Positions 35,881 through 44,051 of a DNA stretch of 47,004 nt are shown piece after piece. Source of the DNA: Vicinamibacterales bacterium. GTDB lineage: Bacteria > Acidobacteriota > Vicinamibacteria > Vicinamibacterales > JAMQPK01. The stretch spans positions 1 to 47,004 of the forward strand of contig JAMQPK010000211.1 in NCBI GenBank assembly GCA_023717525.1, written 5' to 3'. The notes beneath the pieces were generated by a model. It worked only from the letters and a program-made list of their open reading frames with translations, did no database searches and was not told where the DNA came from. Positions within the stretch are counted from its first letter, which is position 1. The number at the start of each line of letters is the position of its first letter. The translations under genes and the position numbers were made by a program.

Positions 35881-36324
35881 GTGGTGCATCGGGAATGGAA
35901 GAAGGGAAAGTATTCGATCTCGACGAACCCCAGGCGCATGGATCTCGATGCGGTCCATGGTTTTCTGAGCCGATCGTTCTGGGCGGAAGGGATCGCGAGA
36001 CGAGTCGTCGCCAAGTCAATCAGGAACTCGCTGTGCTTCGGGCTGTTCCACGGTCGCGCGCAGGTGGGATTTGCGCGTGTCGTCACCGATCGGGCGACCT
36101 ACGCCTACCTCTGTGACGTCTACGTGCTCGAAGCCTATCGCGGAAAAGGGTTGGGGAAGTGGCTGATTGCGAAGGTGATGGCGCATCCCGAGCTCCAGGG
36201 CCTCAGGCGATTTCAATTGGTTACCCGGGACGCCCATGGGCTGTACAGGCCGTTTGGGTTCGGGCCGCCCAAGCATCGTGACCGGCAGATGGAGATTTTC
36301 CGGCACGGGATGTACGTGACGTAG
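35881..36324 (+). CDS. GNAT-family N-acetyltransferase
   Basis: 147 residues. The acetyl-CoA loop is seen as VLEAYRGKGLGKWLI (the R/Q-x-x-G-x-G/A pattern), preceded by YAYLCDVYV and followed by TRDAHGLYRPFGF, a pattern common in small GNAT proteins. The acceptor is unknown. It starts with GTG ten bases after dut and abuts the prenyltransferase gene. Confidence 0.8.
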   Translation: MVHREWKKGKYSISTNPRRMDLDAVHGFLSRSFWAEGIARRVVAKSIRNSLCFGLFHGRAQVGFARVVTDRATYAYLCDVYVLEAYRGKGLGKWLIAKVMAHPELQGLRRFQLVTRDAHGLYRPFGFGPPKHRDRQMEIFRHGMYVT

Positions 36325-37182
36325 GTGCGAGAGGTGTTGAAGACCTATCTATCCTTTGTACGGTTCAGCCACTCGGTGTTTGCGCTGCCGTTCGCGCTGA
36401 CGGGTGCCCTGCTCGCCTCGAGACAGCATGCGGTCGGCTGGCGGCAGACATTCTGGATTGTCGTCTGTATGGTTTCCGCACGCAGTGCCGCCATGGGATT
36501 CAACCGCCTGGTTGATGCACGATTCGACGCCGCTAACCCGCGGACCGCGAGCCGCGAGTTGCCCAGCGGCCGAATGTCCACGACGGAAGCCACGGCGTTC
36601 GTGGTCGCGATGTCGGTGGTGTTCGTTGTCGCCGCCGGCCAGATTAGCCGGCTGTGCCTGGCATTATCGCCTGTGGCGCTGGCGCTCATCTTCTGGTACT
36701 CGCTGGCGAAGCGCTACACGTGGGCCACGCAGTTCTTTCTGGGGCTCGCCATGGCGGTCGCCCCTGTCGGCGGGTGGCTCGCTGCGGGCGGGGGAGCCGG
36801 ATGGGAACCGTGGCTGCTTGGTGTCGCGATCGGACTGTGGGTCGGCGGCTTTGACGTGCTCTATGCCTGCCAGGATCTCGACGTCGATCGACGCCAGCAC
36901 CTGAAGTCGATCCCGGTCCGGTTCGGCATCGCACGCTCGCTGCGCATATCGAGAGTCATGCACGTCGGTGCCGTCGCATGCCTCGCGCTGCTTGGCGTCA
37001 TCGCCGGGCTTGGACTGGTCTACATCGGCGGAGTCGTGGCGGTCGCAGCGTTACTGGCGTACGAACAGTCGCTCGTCAACGAGCGCGACCTTTCACAAGT
37101 AAAGAGAGCCTTCGACCTGAACGGCTACGTCGGCATTCTGTATTTCATCGTCACGGCCGCCTCGGTGTATCTTGGCCGCTAG
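36325..37182 (+). CDS. UbiA-family prenyltransferase, probable MqnP
   Basis: 285 residues, eight or nine membrane helices. The two prenyl-diphosphate-binding motifs are NRLVDARFD (Asn60, Asp64, Asp68) and DVLYACQDLDVD (from Asp177). In a menaquinone futalosine locus the acceptor is probably 1,4-dihydroxy-6-naphthoate (MqnP role); 4-hydroxybenzoate (UbiA) is unlikely. GTG start directly after the GNAT stop. The end overlaps the methyltransferase start by 11 bases. Confidence 0.85.
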   Translation: MREVLKTYLSFVRFSHSVFALPFALTGALLASRQHAVGWRQTFWIVVCMVSARSAAMGFNRLVDARFDAANPRTASRELPSGRMSTTEATAFVVAMSVVFVVAAGQISRLCLALSPVALALIFWYSLAKRYTWATQFFLGLAMAVAPVGGWLAAGGGAGWEPWLLGVAIGLWVGGFDVLYACQDLDVDRRQHLKSIPVRFGIARSLRISRVMHVGAVACLALLGVIAGLGLVYIGGVVAVAALLAYEQSLVNERDLSQVKRAFDLNGYVGILYFIVTAASVYLGR

Positions 37183-37906
37183 CCCTCCGAAGGAATCCGC
37201 GCGCATCGCGGGGATGTTCGACGCGATCGCCGGGCGATACGACCTCCTGAACCACCTGCTCAGCGCCGGCCTTGATCGCCGATGGCGAACGCAAGCGATT
37301 GCGGCGCTTGACTTGACTGGCGGCGAGACCGTGCTTGACCTCTGCACGGGTACCGCGGATCTCGCCCTCGCGGCAGCCAGTGCAACGAAAGGCGCTCGCC
37401 GGGTTGTTGGTCTCGATTTTTCCGCTGAGATGCTGCGGATCGGAATCGAAAAAGTTCGCGGCCGCAACATTGCGCTTATCCGTGGTGACGCCACGTGCAT
37501 TCCACTGGCCGATGGCACGGTCGATGCGGTGACGATCGGGTTCGGCATCCGGAATGTCGAGCACCCGCTCGAGGCGTGCCGCGAAATCGTGAGGGTGCTG
37601 CGCCCGCTCGGCAAGCTCGCGATTCTGGAATTTTCACTTCCGCGTTCGACGATTCTGCGCAGTTCCTATCTGTGGTATTTCCGCCGGGTGTTGCCGCTCA
37701 TCGGACGAGTGATCTCGAAGCATCAAGGCGCGTATACGTATCTGCCTCAGTCCGTTGAGGCGTTTCCGCCGCCGGAGGCGTTTTCACGCCAACTTCGGGA
37801 ATCGGGCTTTGGCACCGTGCGTGCAGTCCCCCTCACCTTCGGCGTAGTGTATTTGTTCGTGGCGCTGAAGGGCGAGCCCAATGGACCGGGTGTTATAATC
37901 GAGTAA
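37172..37906 (+). CDS. Demethylmenaquinone methyltransferase (UbiE/MenG type)
   Basis: 244 residues. UbiE/MenG signatures: MFDAIAGRYDLLNHLLSAGLD, VLDLCTGTADLALAA (SAM motif I), FGIRNVEHPLEACREIVRVL and LGKLAILEFSLP. It methylates demethylmenaquinone in the last step. TTG start inside the ubiA tail. A TATAAT near its 3' end may start transcription of the next gene. Confidence 0.92.
   Translation: MAASPPKESARIAGMFDAIAGRYDLLNHLLSAGLDRRWRTQAIAALDLTGGETVLDLCTGTADLALAAASATKGARRVVGLDFSAEMLRIGIEKVRGRNIALIRGDATCIPLADGTVDAVTIGFGIRNVEHPLEACREIVRVLRPLGKLAILEFSLPRSTILRSSYLWYFRRVLPLIGRVISKHQGAYTYLPQSVEAFPPPEAFSRQLRESGFGTVRAVPLTFGVVYLFVALKGEPNGPGVIIE
37894..37899 (+). promoter_or_regulatory. Perfect -10 hexamer upstream of the tonB-like gene
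   Basis: TATAAT in the last codons of the UbiE-type gene, 14 bases before the ATG at 37914. No convincing -35. If used, the transcript would be nearly leaderless. Confidence 0.35.
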
Positions 37907-37913
37907 GTCACTG

Positions 37914-38894
37914 ATGTACATCGACTTTGAGGACTATCGCCCGGAGACTCCGCGGGTGGAGCCGGCGCTGTCGGGTAGCACCGCTGTCCTCATTACGATA
38001 ACGTTCCACGTCCTCTTTATTCTCGCCTGCATCTATCTCCCAAGTCTTCCGTTCATGCAGGCTTTGGTCGCGACACCGACCGAAGTGCGCATGGCCGAGC
38101 CTCAGCAGGAGCGGGAACAGAACCCCAGATTTGTGTTCATGCAGCCTCGTGTCGATATTTCCAAGCCTCAGCCCAAACCGAACGTCGACATGTCGGATCA
38201 GGACCGGGTGGCGTCGAGCATCGAACGCCCTCCGGATCCACGGAATGCACTGCCGTTTGCGCGCGGCAACTCTCCGGAGAAGACAGAAGCTGAGTTGGCG
38301 CCGGACAAACAGGGCAGCGCGCCAGAGTCAGCCACGGCGGGGCGCCCCGATCAGCAGGACCGTACGAGTGAGAACCAGATGGCGGCCAACGACACCTCGC
38401 GATCGATGCTGCGGCTTCCAGATTCGCCGGCCTCGACTCCGGCGTACAAGATCGGCAGTACTCCGTCCAGCAGCGGTCCGATCGGCGAGGCGCTGAAAAA
38501 TCTGCAGCGCTACACGCAGAACCAGTCGTTCGGCAATGCGCAGGGAAGCGGGGATGCGCAGGGGCTGATTCAGTTCGACAGCAAGGGCGCGGACTTTGGC
38601 CCATGGCTGCGGCGGTTCGTGGCTCAGGTGAAGAGCAACTGGTTCATTCCCTCGGCGGCGATGATGCTGAAGGGACACGTGGTCATCACGTTCAACGTGC
38701 ACCGGAATGGGGCGCTGACCGACATCGAAGTGAAGGCCCCCTCCGGCATCGATGCCTTCGATCGGGCGGCGGTGAACGCGCTGCTGTCGTCCAATCCCAC
38801 GCAGCCGCTGCCGCCTGAATACCCTTCGGACAGCGCATTCTTCACCGTCACGTTCCTCTACAACGAAGAGCCGCCGTCCAGCTACTATCGGTGA
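37914..38894 (+). CDS. TonB-like energy-transducing protein
   Basis: 326 residues. A cytoplasmic N-terminus, one membrane segment near 24-46 (ITITFHVLFILACIYLPSL), a Pro/Gln-rich periplasmic linker (PQPKPNVDMS) and a C-terminal TonB-type domain from about 230 (GHVVITFNVHRNGALTDIEV, FDRAAVNALLSSNP). TonB links proton motive force to outer-membrane receptors. No exbB/exbD here. It could also be a TolA-like protein. Confidence 0.8.
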   Translation: MYIDFEDYRPETPRVEPALSGSTAVLITITFHVLFILACIYLPSLPFMQALVATPTEVRMAEPQQEREQNPRFVFMQPRVDISKPQPKPNVDMSDQDRVASSIERPPDPRNALPFARGNSPEKTEAELAPDKQGSAPESATAGRPDQQDRTSENQMAANDTSRSMLRLPDSPASTPAYKIGSTPSSSGPIGEALKNLQRYTQNQSFGNAQGSGDAQGLIQFDSKGADFGPWLRRFVAQVKSNWFIPSAAMMLKGHVVITFNVHRNGALTDIEVKAPSGIDAFDRAAVNALLSSNPTQPLPPEYPSDSAFFTVTFLYNEEPPSSYYR

Positions 38895-38898
38895 CGTC

Positions 38899-38982
38899 GT
38901 GGCCCCGCCGACTCGCCCACAACAGCTCGGCCTGCTAATCTTGTTGGGCCTGCTGTGCGCGTTCCAATTCTTGCGATCCTAG
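38899..38982 (+). CDS. Possible 27-residue membrane microprotein
   Basis: A GTG frame beginning four bases after the tonB-like stop encodes a short basic/polar start and one hydrophobic helix (LGLLILLGLLCAFQFL), then RS and stop. It overlaps the first 28 bases of miaA in another frame. It explains the otherwise empty 60-base gap and could couple miaA translation. With so short a frame, chance is a serious alternative. Confidence 0.3.
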   Translation: MAPPTRPQQLGLLILLGLLCAFQFLRS

Positions 38983-39884
38983 GCCCAACGGCCACCGGAA
39001 AAAGCGCTCTCGGCATCGAGCTGGCGACCAGGCACGGCGGTGAAGTCATCAGTTGCGACTCGACCGCTGTCTATCGCGGGTTCGACATCGGGACCGACAA
39101 AGTGCCAAAGGACGCGCGCCGGGGTGTTCGTCATCACGTCATTGACGTCGCCGAGCCCACCGAGGAGTACACCGCCGCCAGATATGTGCGCGACGCGGTG
39201 GCCGCCATCGAGGATATCTACGCCCGTGACCGCTTGCCTATTCTCGTCGGCGGCACAGGCCTGTACTACCGCGCCCTGGTGCGTGGGCTGTTCCCAGGGC
39301 CGGGCGCCGATGCGCGGATGCGATCGCGCCTCGAAGCGACAGCCAGACGACGGGGCGTCGAGTTTCTGCACCGCATGCTGGAGCGCGTCGACCCGGCCTC
39401 GGCGGCGCGGATCCTTCCGCGCGATCTCAAACGCATGGTGCGTGCGCTCGAGGTGTACTTCCTCACCGGCACGCCGATCACGCAGCACTTCGCCGCAACC
39501 GTTTCGCCGCTGCGCGACTACGACACGATCGCCGTGGCGCTCTCGCCGCCGATGCCGCTCATTGCCGAGCGCGTCGAGAGGCGAGTCGACGAGCAATTCG
39601 AGCAGGGCCTGCTCGACGAAATTCGCAGGCTGATTGCCGCGGGCGTGCCGGAATCGGCCCGGCCCTTCGGTGGTCTTGTGTACCGCCAGGCGCTCGAACA
39701 TTTGCACGGTATTCGCAACGAGGACGAGACACGGGCGTTGATCACGCGCGAGAACCGCCGCTACGCGCGCCGCCAATTGATCTGGTTCCGTAAAGAGCCT
39801 AATCTAGTGTGGCTGCCGTCCTCCGGAGAGCAGCCAGAGACGCTGGCAGCCGTGGAATCGCTGCTGGCAGCTCGCGTCGCCTGA
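38955..39884 (+). CDS. miaA: tRNA dimethylallyltransferase MiaA
   Basis: 309 residues. P-loop GPTATGKS, VISCDSTAVYRGFDIGT, VGGTGLYYRALV and RRYARRQLIWFRKEP are typical. It adds the dimethylallyl group to A37 of tRNAs reading U-starting codons. Where many MiaA have DSxQ/MxVY, this one has DSTAVY, a small variation near the catalytic Asp. GTG start. Confidence 0.93.
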   Translation: MRVPILAILGPTATGKSALGIELATRHGGEVISCDSTAVYRGFDIGTDKVPKDARRGVRHHVIDVAEPTEEYTAARYVRDAVAAIEDIYARDRLPILVGGTGLYYRALVRGLFPGPGADARMRSRLEATARRRGVEFLHRMLERVDPASAARILPRDLKRMVRALEVYFLTGTPITQHFAATVSPLRDYDTIAVALSPPMPLIAERVERRVDEQFEQGLLDEIRRLIAAGVPESARPFGGLVYRQALEHLHGIRNEDETRALITRENRRYARRQLIWFRKEPNLVWLPSSGEQPETLAAVESLLAARVA

Positions 39885-39890
39885 CACCCT

Positions 39891-41066
39891 GTGCCCTCAT
39901 CCTTTTCCCGCATCATCGTCGTCGTCATGGATAGCGTCGGCATCGGCGAACTCGAGGATGCCGTCGAGTACGGCGACGAGGGCAGTAATACGGTCGCGAA
40001 CATCGCGCGACAGGTGCCACTGCAGTTACCGACCCTTCGACAACTCGGGCTCGATCGCCTCGTCGATCTTGGTGGTCCCGCGCCTGTGAAGCCGCCGCGA
40101 GGCGCCTACGGCCGGATGGTCGAAACGTCGGCGGGGAAGGACTCGGTGACGGGACACTGGGAGATGATGGGCATTGTGCTCGATCGGCCGTTCCCGGTGT
40201 TCCCAAACGGCTTCCCGAGAGAACTCATCGCCGAGTTCGAGGAACAGATCGGCCGCGGCACGCTTGGTAATTACGCGGCCTCCGGCACGAAGGTGATCGA
40301 TGACCTCGGGCCGGAGCACATGAAGACGGGCAAGCCGATCGTCTACACGTCCGCAGACAGCGTTTTTCAGATTGCAGCGCACGAGGATGTGATTCCGATC
40401 GACGAGCAGTATCGAATCAATCGGATCGCGTTCAATCTCGCGGTCACGGGCCGCGGCCTCGGACGCGTGATTGCCCGTCCGTTCATCGGTCAGCCAGGCA
40501 GTTTCAGCCGTACGGGCAACCGCCGGGATTTCGCGATGCCACCGACCGCCGAGACGGCGCTGGACCGCTTGACGGCAGCTGGCCTTCCTGTGGTGGCGAT
40601 TGGAAAAATCGAGGATTTATTTGCCGGTCACGGCATCACGCGGGCGGTTCACACGGCGAGCGACGATGAAGGCATGGATGTGCTCGGCCGGGAGATCGAC
40701 GCGATGCCGAGGGGGATGATTTTTGCGAATCTCGTCGACTTCGACACCGTGTATGGCCACCGGAACGACGTCAAAGGCTACGCGGCCAATCTCGAACGGT
40801 TCGACGGACGGCTGCGCCAGCTGCTGACGCGCCTTCGGGAAGAGGACCTTCTGGTGGTGACCGCCGATCATGGGAACGATCCGACGACTCCGAGCACCGA
40901 TCATTCACGAGAACACGTGCCGCTGCTGGCCGTGGGACCGCGGGTGAAGAATGATGTTGCGCTGGGAACGCGAAAGACGTTCGCCGACCTGGGTCAAACC
41001 ATCGCCGAGAATTTCGGCGCCGGCCCAATGCCGAACGGGACGAGTTTCCTGGAGCAGCTTCGATAA
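39891..41066 (+). CDS. deoB: Phosphopentomutase DeoB
   Basis: 391 residues, alkaline-phosphatase superfamily. MDSVGIGELEDA holds the first metal Asp, SAGKDSVTGHWEMMG the phosphorylated Thr, and VTADHGNDPTTPSTDHSREHVP the second metal cluster. It interconverts (deoxy)ribose 1- and 5-phosphates in nucleoside salvage. GTG start six bases after miaA. It precedes a dNTPase, giving a small nucleotide-salvage pair. Confidence 0.95.
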   Translation: MPSSFSRIIVVVMDSVGIGELEDAVEYGDEGSNTVANIARQVPLQLPTLRQLGLDRLVDLGGPAPVKPPRGAYGRMVETSAGKDSVTGHWEMMGIVLDRPFPVFPNGFPRELIAEFEEQIGRGTLGNYAASGTKVIDDLGPEHMKTGKPIVYTSADSVFQIAAHEDVIPIDEQYRINRIAFNLAVTGRGLGRVIARPFIGQPGSFSRTGNRRDFAMPPTAETALDRLTAAGLPVVAIGKIEDLFAGHGITRAVHTASDDEGMDVLGREIDAMPRGMIFANLVDFDTVYGHRNDVKGYAANLERFDGRLRQLLTRLREEDLLVVTADHGNDPTTPSTDHSREHVPLLAVGPRVKNDVALGTRKTFADLGQTIAENFGAGPMPNGTSFLEQLR

Positions 41067-41069
41067 CGC

Positions 41070-42125
41070 ATGCCGAGCATCCGTAAGCATCTGGAAGCGA
41101 GAGAGCGGCAGATACTCGCGCCACAGGCGGCGAGGAGCGCCGACACGCGCGGCCGCCTGCGTGAAGAGCCCGAAGATGACGTGCGACCGGCGTTCCAGCG
41201 CGATCGCGATCGCATCGTCCATTGCAAGGCGTTCCGCCGGCTGAAACACAAGACGCAGGTGTTCTTCGCGCCCACCGGGGACCACTACCGCACGCGCCTG
41301 ACGCACACGCTCGAGGTCTCGCAGATTTCGAGAACGATCGCGAAAGTCCTGCAACTGCACGAAGAGTTGACCGAAGCGATTGCCCTTGGCCACGATCTCG
41401 GGCATACCCCGTTCGGCCATGCCGGTGAGCGTGTCCTCGACGAACTGATGCCGGGCGGGTTCAATCACTATGAGCAGAGCCTGCGCATCGTGGACGTGCT
41501 CGAGAACGATCGCAAGGGCCTGAACCTGACCTGGGAGGTGCGCGACGGCATCGCCCACCATTCGAAAGGGAAGGGAGGCTCGCCGGTTGGCATGCCGGCG
41601 TCGCAGCGGGCGAAGACACTCGAGGGGCAGATTGTCCGCGTGGCCGACCTCACGGCCTACGTGAATCACGACATCGATGATGCACAGCGGGCTGGGATCT
41701 TGAAGCCCGGAGACCTTCCCAAGAAGCCCATCGGACTTCTCGGACAGACCTCGTCGGAGCGGATCGGCCGGATGGTGCGCGACGTCGTCGAGGCGACTTT
41801 CTCGGGAAACCTGTCGGAGATCCGCATGAGTCCGGATGTGCTGGAGGCGACGCTCGAGTTGCGGAGCTTTCTGTTCAGCGCCGTGTACGAGAATGAAGCG
41901 GCGACCGTCGAGTTCCGGAAGGCGACGGGCATCCTGGGTGGCCTCTGGGAGAAGATCCGGGAGCGGCCGGAGGAGTTTCTCGATCTCCGGACGGTCGCCG
42001 ACGAGGGGCTCGATGCGGCGGCGCGCGATTTTCTTGCCGGCATGACCGATCGGTACGCCATCAACCTCTACGAAACGCTGTTCATCCCCAAGCCCTGGGC
42101 AGGGCCTTACGAGGAGATCTCGTAA
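41070..42125 (+). CDS. dGTPase-like dNTP triphosphohydrolase
   Basis: 351 residues with an HD domain. The metal site appears as THTLEVSQISR and AIALGHDLGHTPFGHAGE, and the N-terminal DRDRIVHCKAFRRLKHKTQVF is the family signature. It hydrolyses dNTPs to nucleoside and triphosphate. Length fits the short dGTPase-like class (E. coli Dgt is about 500). ATG three bases after deoB. Confidence 0.9.
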   Translation: MPSIRKHLEARERQILAPQAARSADTRGRLREEPEDDVRPAFQRDRDRIVHCKAFRRLKHKTQVFFAPTGDHYRTRLTHTLEVSQISRTIAKVLQLHEELTEAIALGHDLGHTPFGHAGERVLDELMPGGFNHYEQSLRIVDVLENDRKGLNLTWEVRDGIAHHSKGKGGSPVGMPASQRAKTLEGQIVRVADLTAYVNHDIDDAQRAGILKPGDLPKKPIGLLGQTSSERIGRMVRDVVEATFSGNLSEIRMSPDVLEATLELRSFLFSAVYENEAATVEFRKATGILGGLWEKIRERPEEFLDLRTVADEGLDAAARDFLAGMTDRYAINLYETLFIPKPWAGPYEEIS

Positions 42126-42130
42126 TCTGC

Positions 42131-42136
42131 TATAAT
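42131..42136 (+). promoter_or_regulatory. Perfect -10 hexamer upstream of yceD
   Basis: TATAAT six bases after the dNTPase stop, with a weak TTACGA 18 bases upstream. It would give a leader of about 36 bases to the ATG at 42180, and could start the yceD-rpmF-plsX-fab transcript. Confidence 0.45.
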
Positions 42137-42179
42137 CTCGTGTTCTGCCATGTCTCAAACTGCTGGCAGAACAAGGGTT

Positions 42180-42710
42180 ATGCACCTCAGTCTACGGTCG
42201 CTGCAAAACGCGCACGAGCACGTCGAGAAGCAGTTCGCCCCCTCCCTTCTTCCGGTGGCGGAAGGGGAGAGTTTCCGGATCGTTTCACCGATCACCCTGT
42301 CGTTCGATATCGATCGCCAGGAGACGGGGCGGTATCGCCTCGCGGGACGGGTCAAAGGCGAAATCGAAGTGCCGTGCAGCCGATGTCTCGAGCCGTATGC
42401 TTTGGCGGTGGCATCGGATTTTGATCTCCGATATGTGCCGCACGTCGAGAACCTTGGCGAAGGCGAGCAGGAAGTGGAAGAAGACGACCTGACGACGGCG
42501 TTCTACGCCAACGATCAGATCGAGCTCGACCATCTGGTGATGGAGCAGCTGCACCTCGCCCTTCCGATGAAGCCACTCTGCTCGGCCGCGTGCCAGGGCC
42601 TCTGTCCGCAGTGCGGGGCGAACCGGAACTCCACGGTCTGTGCGTGCGATCAGAAGTGGGAAGACCCGCGGCTGGCGGCGCTGAAGGCGCTCAAGACAAG
42701 TAAGAAGTAA
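42180..42710 (+). CDS. YceD/DUF177-family protein
   Basis: 176 residues from ATG 42180, or 186 from ATG 42150; the later start leaves a normal leader after the TATAAT and has AAGGG upstream. The family motif is VPCSRCLEPYALAV with a CxxC, and a second Cys group CSAACQGLCPQCGANRN. YceD is linked to 23S rRNA metabolism and nearly always precedes rpmF and plsX, as here. The last three codons and the TAA are already part of a heptamer array. Confidence 0.88.
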   Translation: MHLSLRSLQNAHEHVEKQFAPSLLPVAEGESFRIVSPITLSFDIDRQETGRYRLAGRVKGEIEVPCSRCLEPYALAVASDFDLRYVPHVENLGEGEQEVEEDDLTTAFYANDQIELDHLVMEQLHLALPMKPLCSAACQGLCPQCGANRNSTVCACDQKWEDPRLAALKALKTSKK

Positions 42711-42754
42711 GAAGTAGGAAGTAAGAAGTAAGAAGTAAGAAGTAAGAAGTCAAC
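42699..42754 (+). repeat. Heptamer array F (AGTAAGA, direct)
   Basis: Eight units of AGTAAGA, seven nearly identical and the last degenerate, in direct orientation only. The first encodes the end of YceD and its stop. It is the same unit family as the array before fabZ-lpxA. A normal GGAGG follows for rpmF. Confidence 0.85.
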
Positions 42755-42767
42755 GGAGGATCACACA

Positions 42768-42950
42768 ATGCCCAATCCTAAACGGCGGCACTCGAAGTCG
42801 CGCACGGCCAAGCGTCGGACGCACGACTCGTTGACCCCGGTGCAATCGAGCCAGTGTCCGCATTGCCACGAACCGAAACCGTCCCATCGCGCGTGCCCGC
42901 ATTGCGGTTACTACCGCGGTCGTCAGGTTCGGGCCGTCGACGAACAATAG
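42768..42950 (+). CDS. rpmF: 50S ribosomal protein L32
   Basis: 60 residues. The basic N-terminus PNPKRRHSKSRTAKRRTHD and a zinc ribbon with two CPHC motifs make this the four-cysteine (C+) form of L32. Shine-Dalgarno GGAGG lies eight bases before ATG. A GTCCTTG-type array starts right after its TAG. Confidence 0.95.
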   Translation: MPNPKRRHSKSRTAKRRTHDSLTPVQSSQCPHCHEPKPSHRACPHCGYYRGRQVRAVDEQ

Positions 42951-43053
42951 GTCCTTGGTCCCTGGTCCTTCGTCCTTGGTCCTTCAGTCGAACGACTGAA
43001 GACCAGCGACTAGCGACCGGACCAAGAACCAAGGACAAAGGACCAAGGACCTC
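42951..43053 (+). repeat. Heptamer array D (GTCCTTG arms, inverted)
   Basis: Five units GTCCTTG begin after the rpmF TAG. A centre with TTCAGTCG/CGACTGAA palindrome and units of type GACTAGC follows, then five units of reverse-complement type GGACCAA (43019-43053). The last units, containing AAGGA, lie where the Shine-Dalgarno of plsX should be, so the hairpin would mask it. Confidence 0.85.
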
Positions 43054-43055
43054 TC

Positions 43056-44051
43056 TTGATCAGCATCGCCGTAGACGCGATGGGAGGCGATCACGCTCCC
43101 GGCAGCATCATCGACGGCGCCCTGGCAGCGGCGCGGCATCTCGACGTCGGCCTGATACTTGCGGGTCCCGCCGAAGTGATTCGCGCCGAGCTCTCCAGAC
43201 ACCCTGACGCCGAAGCGCTCAACATCCGTGTTCTCGATGCGCCGGATGTCGTGGCCATGAACGAGTCACCCGCCGCGACGTTGCGCCGCAAGCCGCGTGC
43301 GTCGATTCGCGTGGCAGCCGAGTCCGTTGCCTCGGGGGACGCAGCAGCGCTCGTGAGCGCAGGGCATACAGGTGCGACCGTCATGGCGACGCATGCGGCG
43401 TTCGGCATGTTGTCTGGCGTCGATCGGCCGGCGCTTGCGGCCACGATTCCATCCGGAGATCGACTCGGTATTCTGCTCGACGTCGGGGCGAACCTGGAGT
43501 GTCGTGCGCAGCACCTGTTGCAGTTTGCCGCGATGGGCTCTGTCTATGCGAAGGTTTCGCTCGGCGTAGAGCTCCCGCGCATCGGACTCTTGTCGATCGG
43601 CGAAGAGGAAGGCAAGGGCAACGAGCTCATCCGCGAGGCGCATCGCTTGTTGAAAGCGTCCTCGCTGAACTACGTCGGGAACGTCGAGGCTCGCGAAGTG
43701 TACAAGGGCGGCGCCGACGTGATAGTCTGCGACGGTTTTACAGGCAATATCGTACTGAAGGCCAGCGAGGGTCTCGTCGACACAGTGGAGCGGCTCCTCG
43801 GAGAAGAATTGAACAGGACGTTTTCCGGAATGGTCGGGTCGCTGCTGTCGCGGCGGGCATTCCGGCGATTCCGTCGCCGCCTCGACTATTCGGAGTACGG
43901 CGGGGCGCCGCTGCTCGGCGTCGCGGGTGTTTGCATCGTCGGTCATGGCCGTTCGTCCGCCAAAGCCGTGCGCAACGCCGTTGCCATGGCCCACCGATTC
44001 GCGACCGCTGGATTTCTCGAGCGCGTCGAGCGCGAGATTGCCGCCGCGTGA
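43056..44051 (+). CDS. plsX: Phosphate acyltransferase PlsX
   Basis: 331 residues. SIAVDAMGGDHAPG at the N-terminus, SAGHTGATVMAT, LGIEEGKGNEL-like GEEEGKGNELI, and VCDGFTGNIVLKASEG are PlsX signatures. It makes acyl-phosphate from acyl-ACP for phospholipid synthesis. The TTG start two bases after the array is the only one that preserves the first strand. GTGA overlap with fabD. Confidence 0.93.
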   Translation: MISIAVDAMGGDHAPGSIIDGALAAARHLDVGLILAGPAEVIRAELSRHPDAEALNIRVLDAPDVVAMNESPAATLRRKPRASIRVAAESVASGDAAALVSAGHTGATVMATHAAFGMLSGVDRPALAATIPSGDRLGILLDVGANLECRAQHLLQFAAMGSVYAKVSLGVELPRIGLLSIGEEEGKGNELIREAHRLLKASSLNYVGNVEAREVYKGGADVIVCDGFTGNIVLKASEGLVDTVERLLGEELNRTFSGMVGSLLSRRAFRRFRRRLDYSEYGGAPLLGVAGVCIVGHGRSSAKAVRNAVAMAHRFATAGFLERVEREIAAA

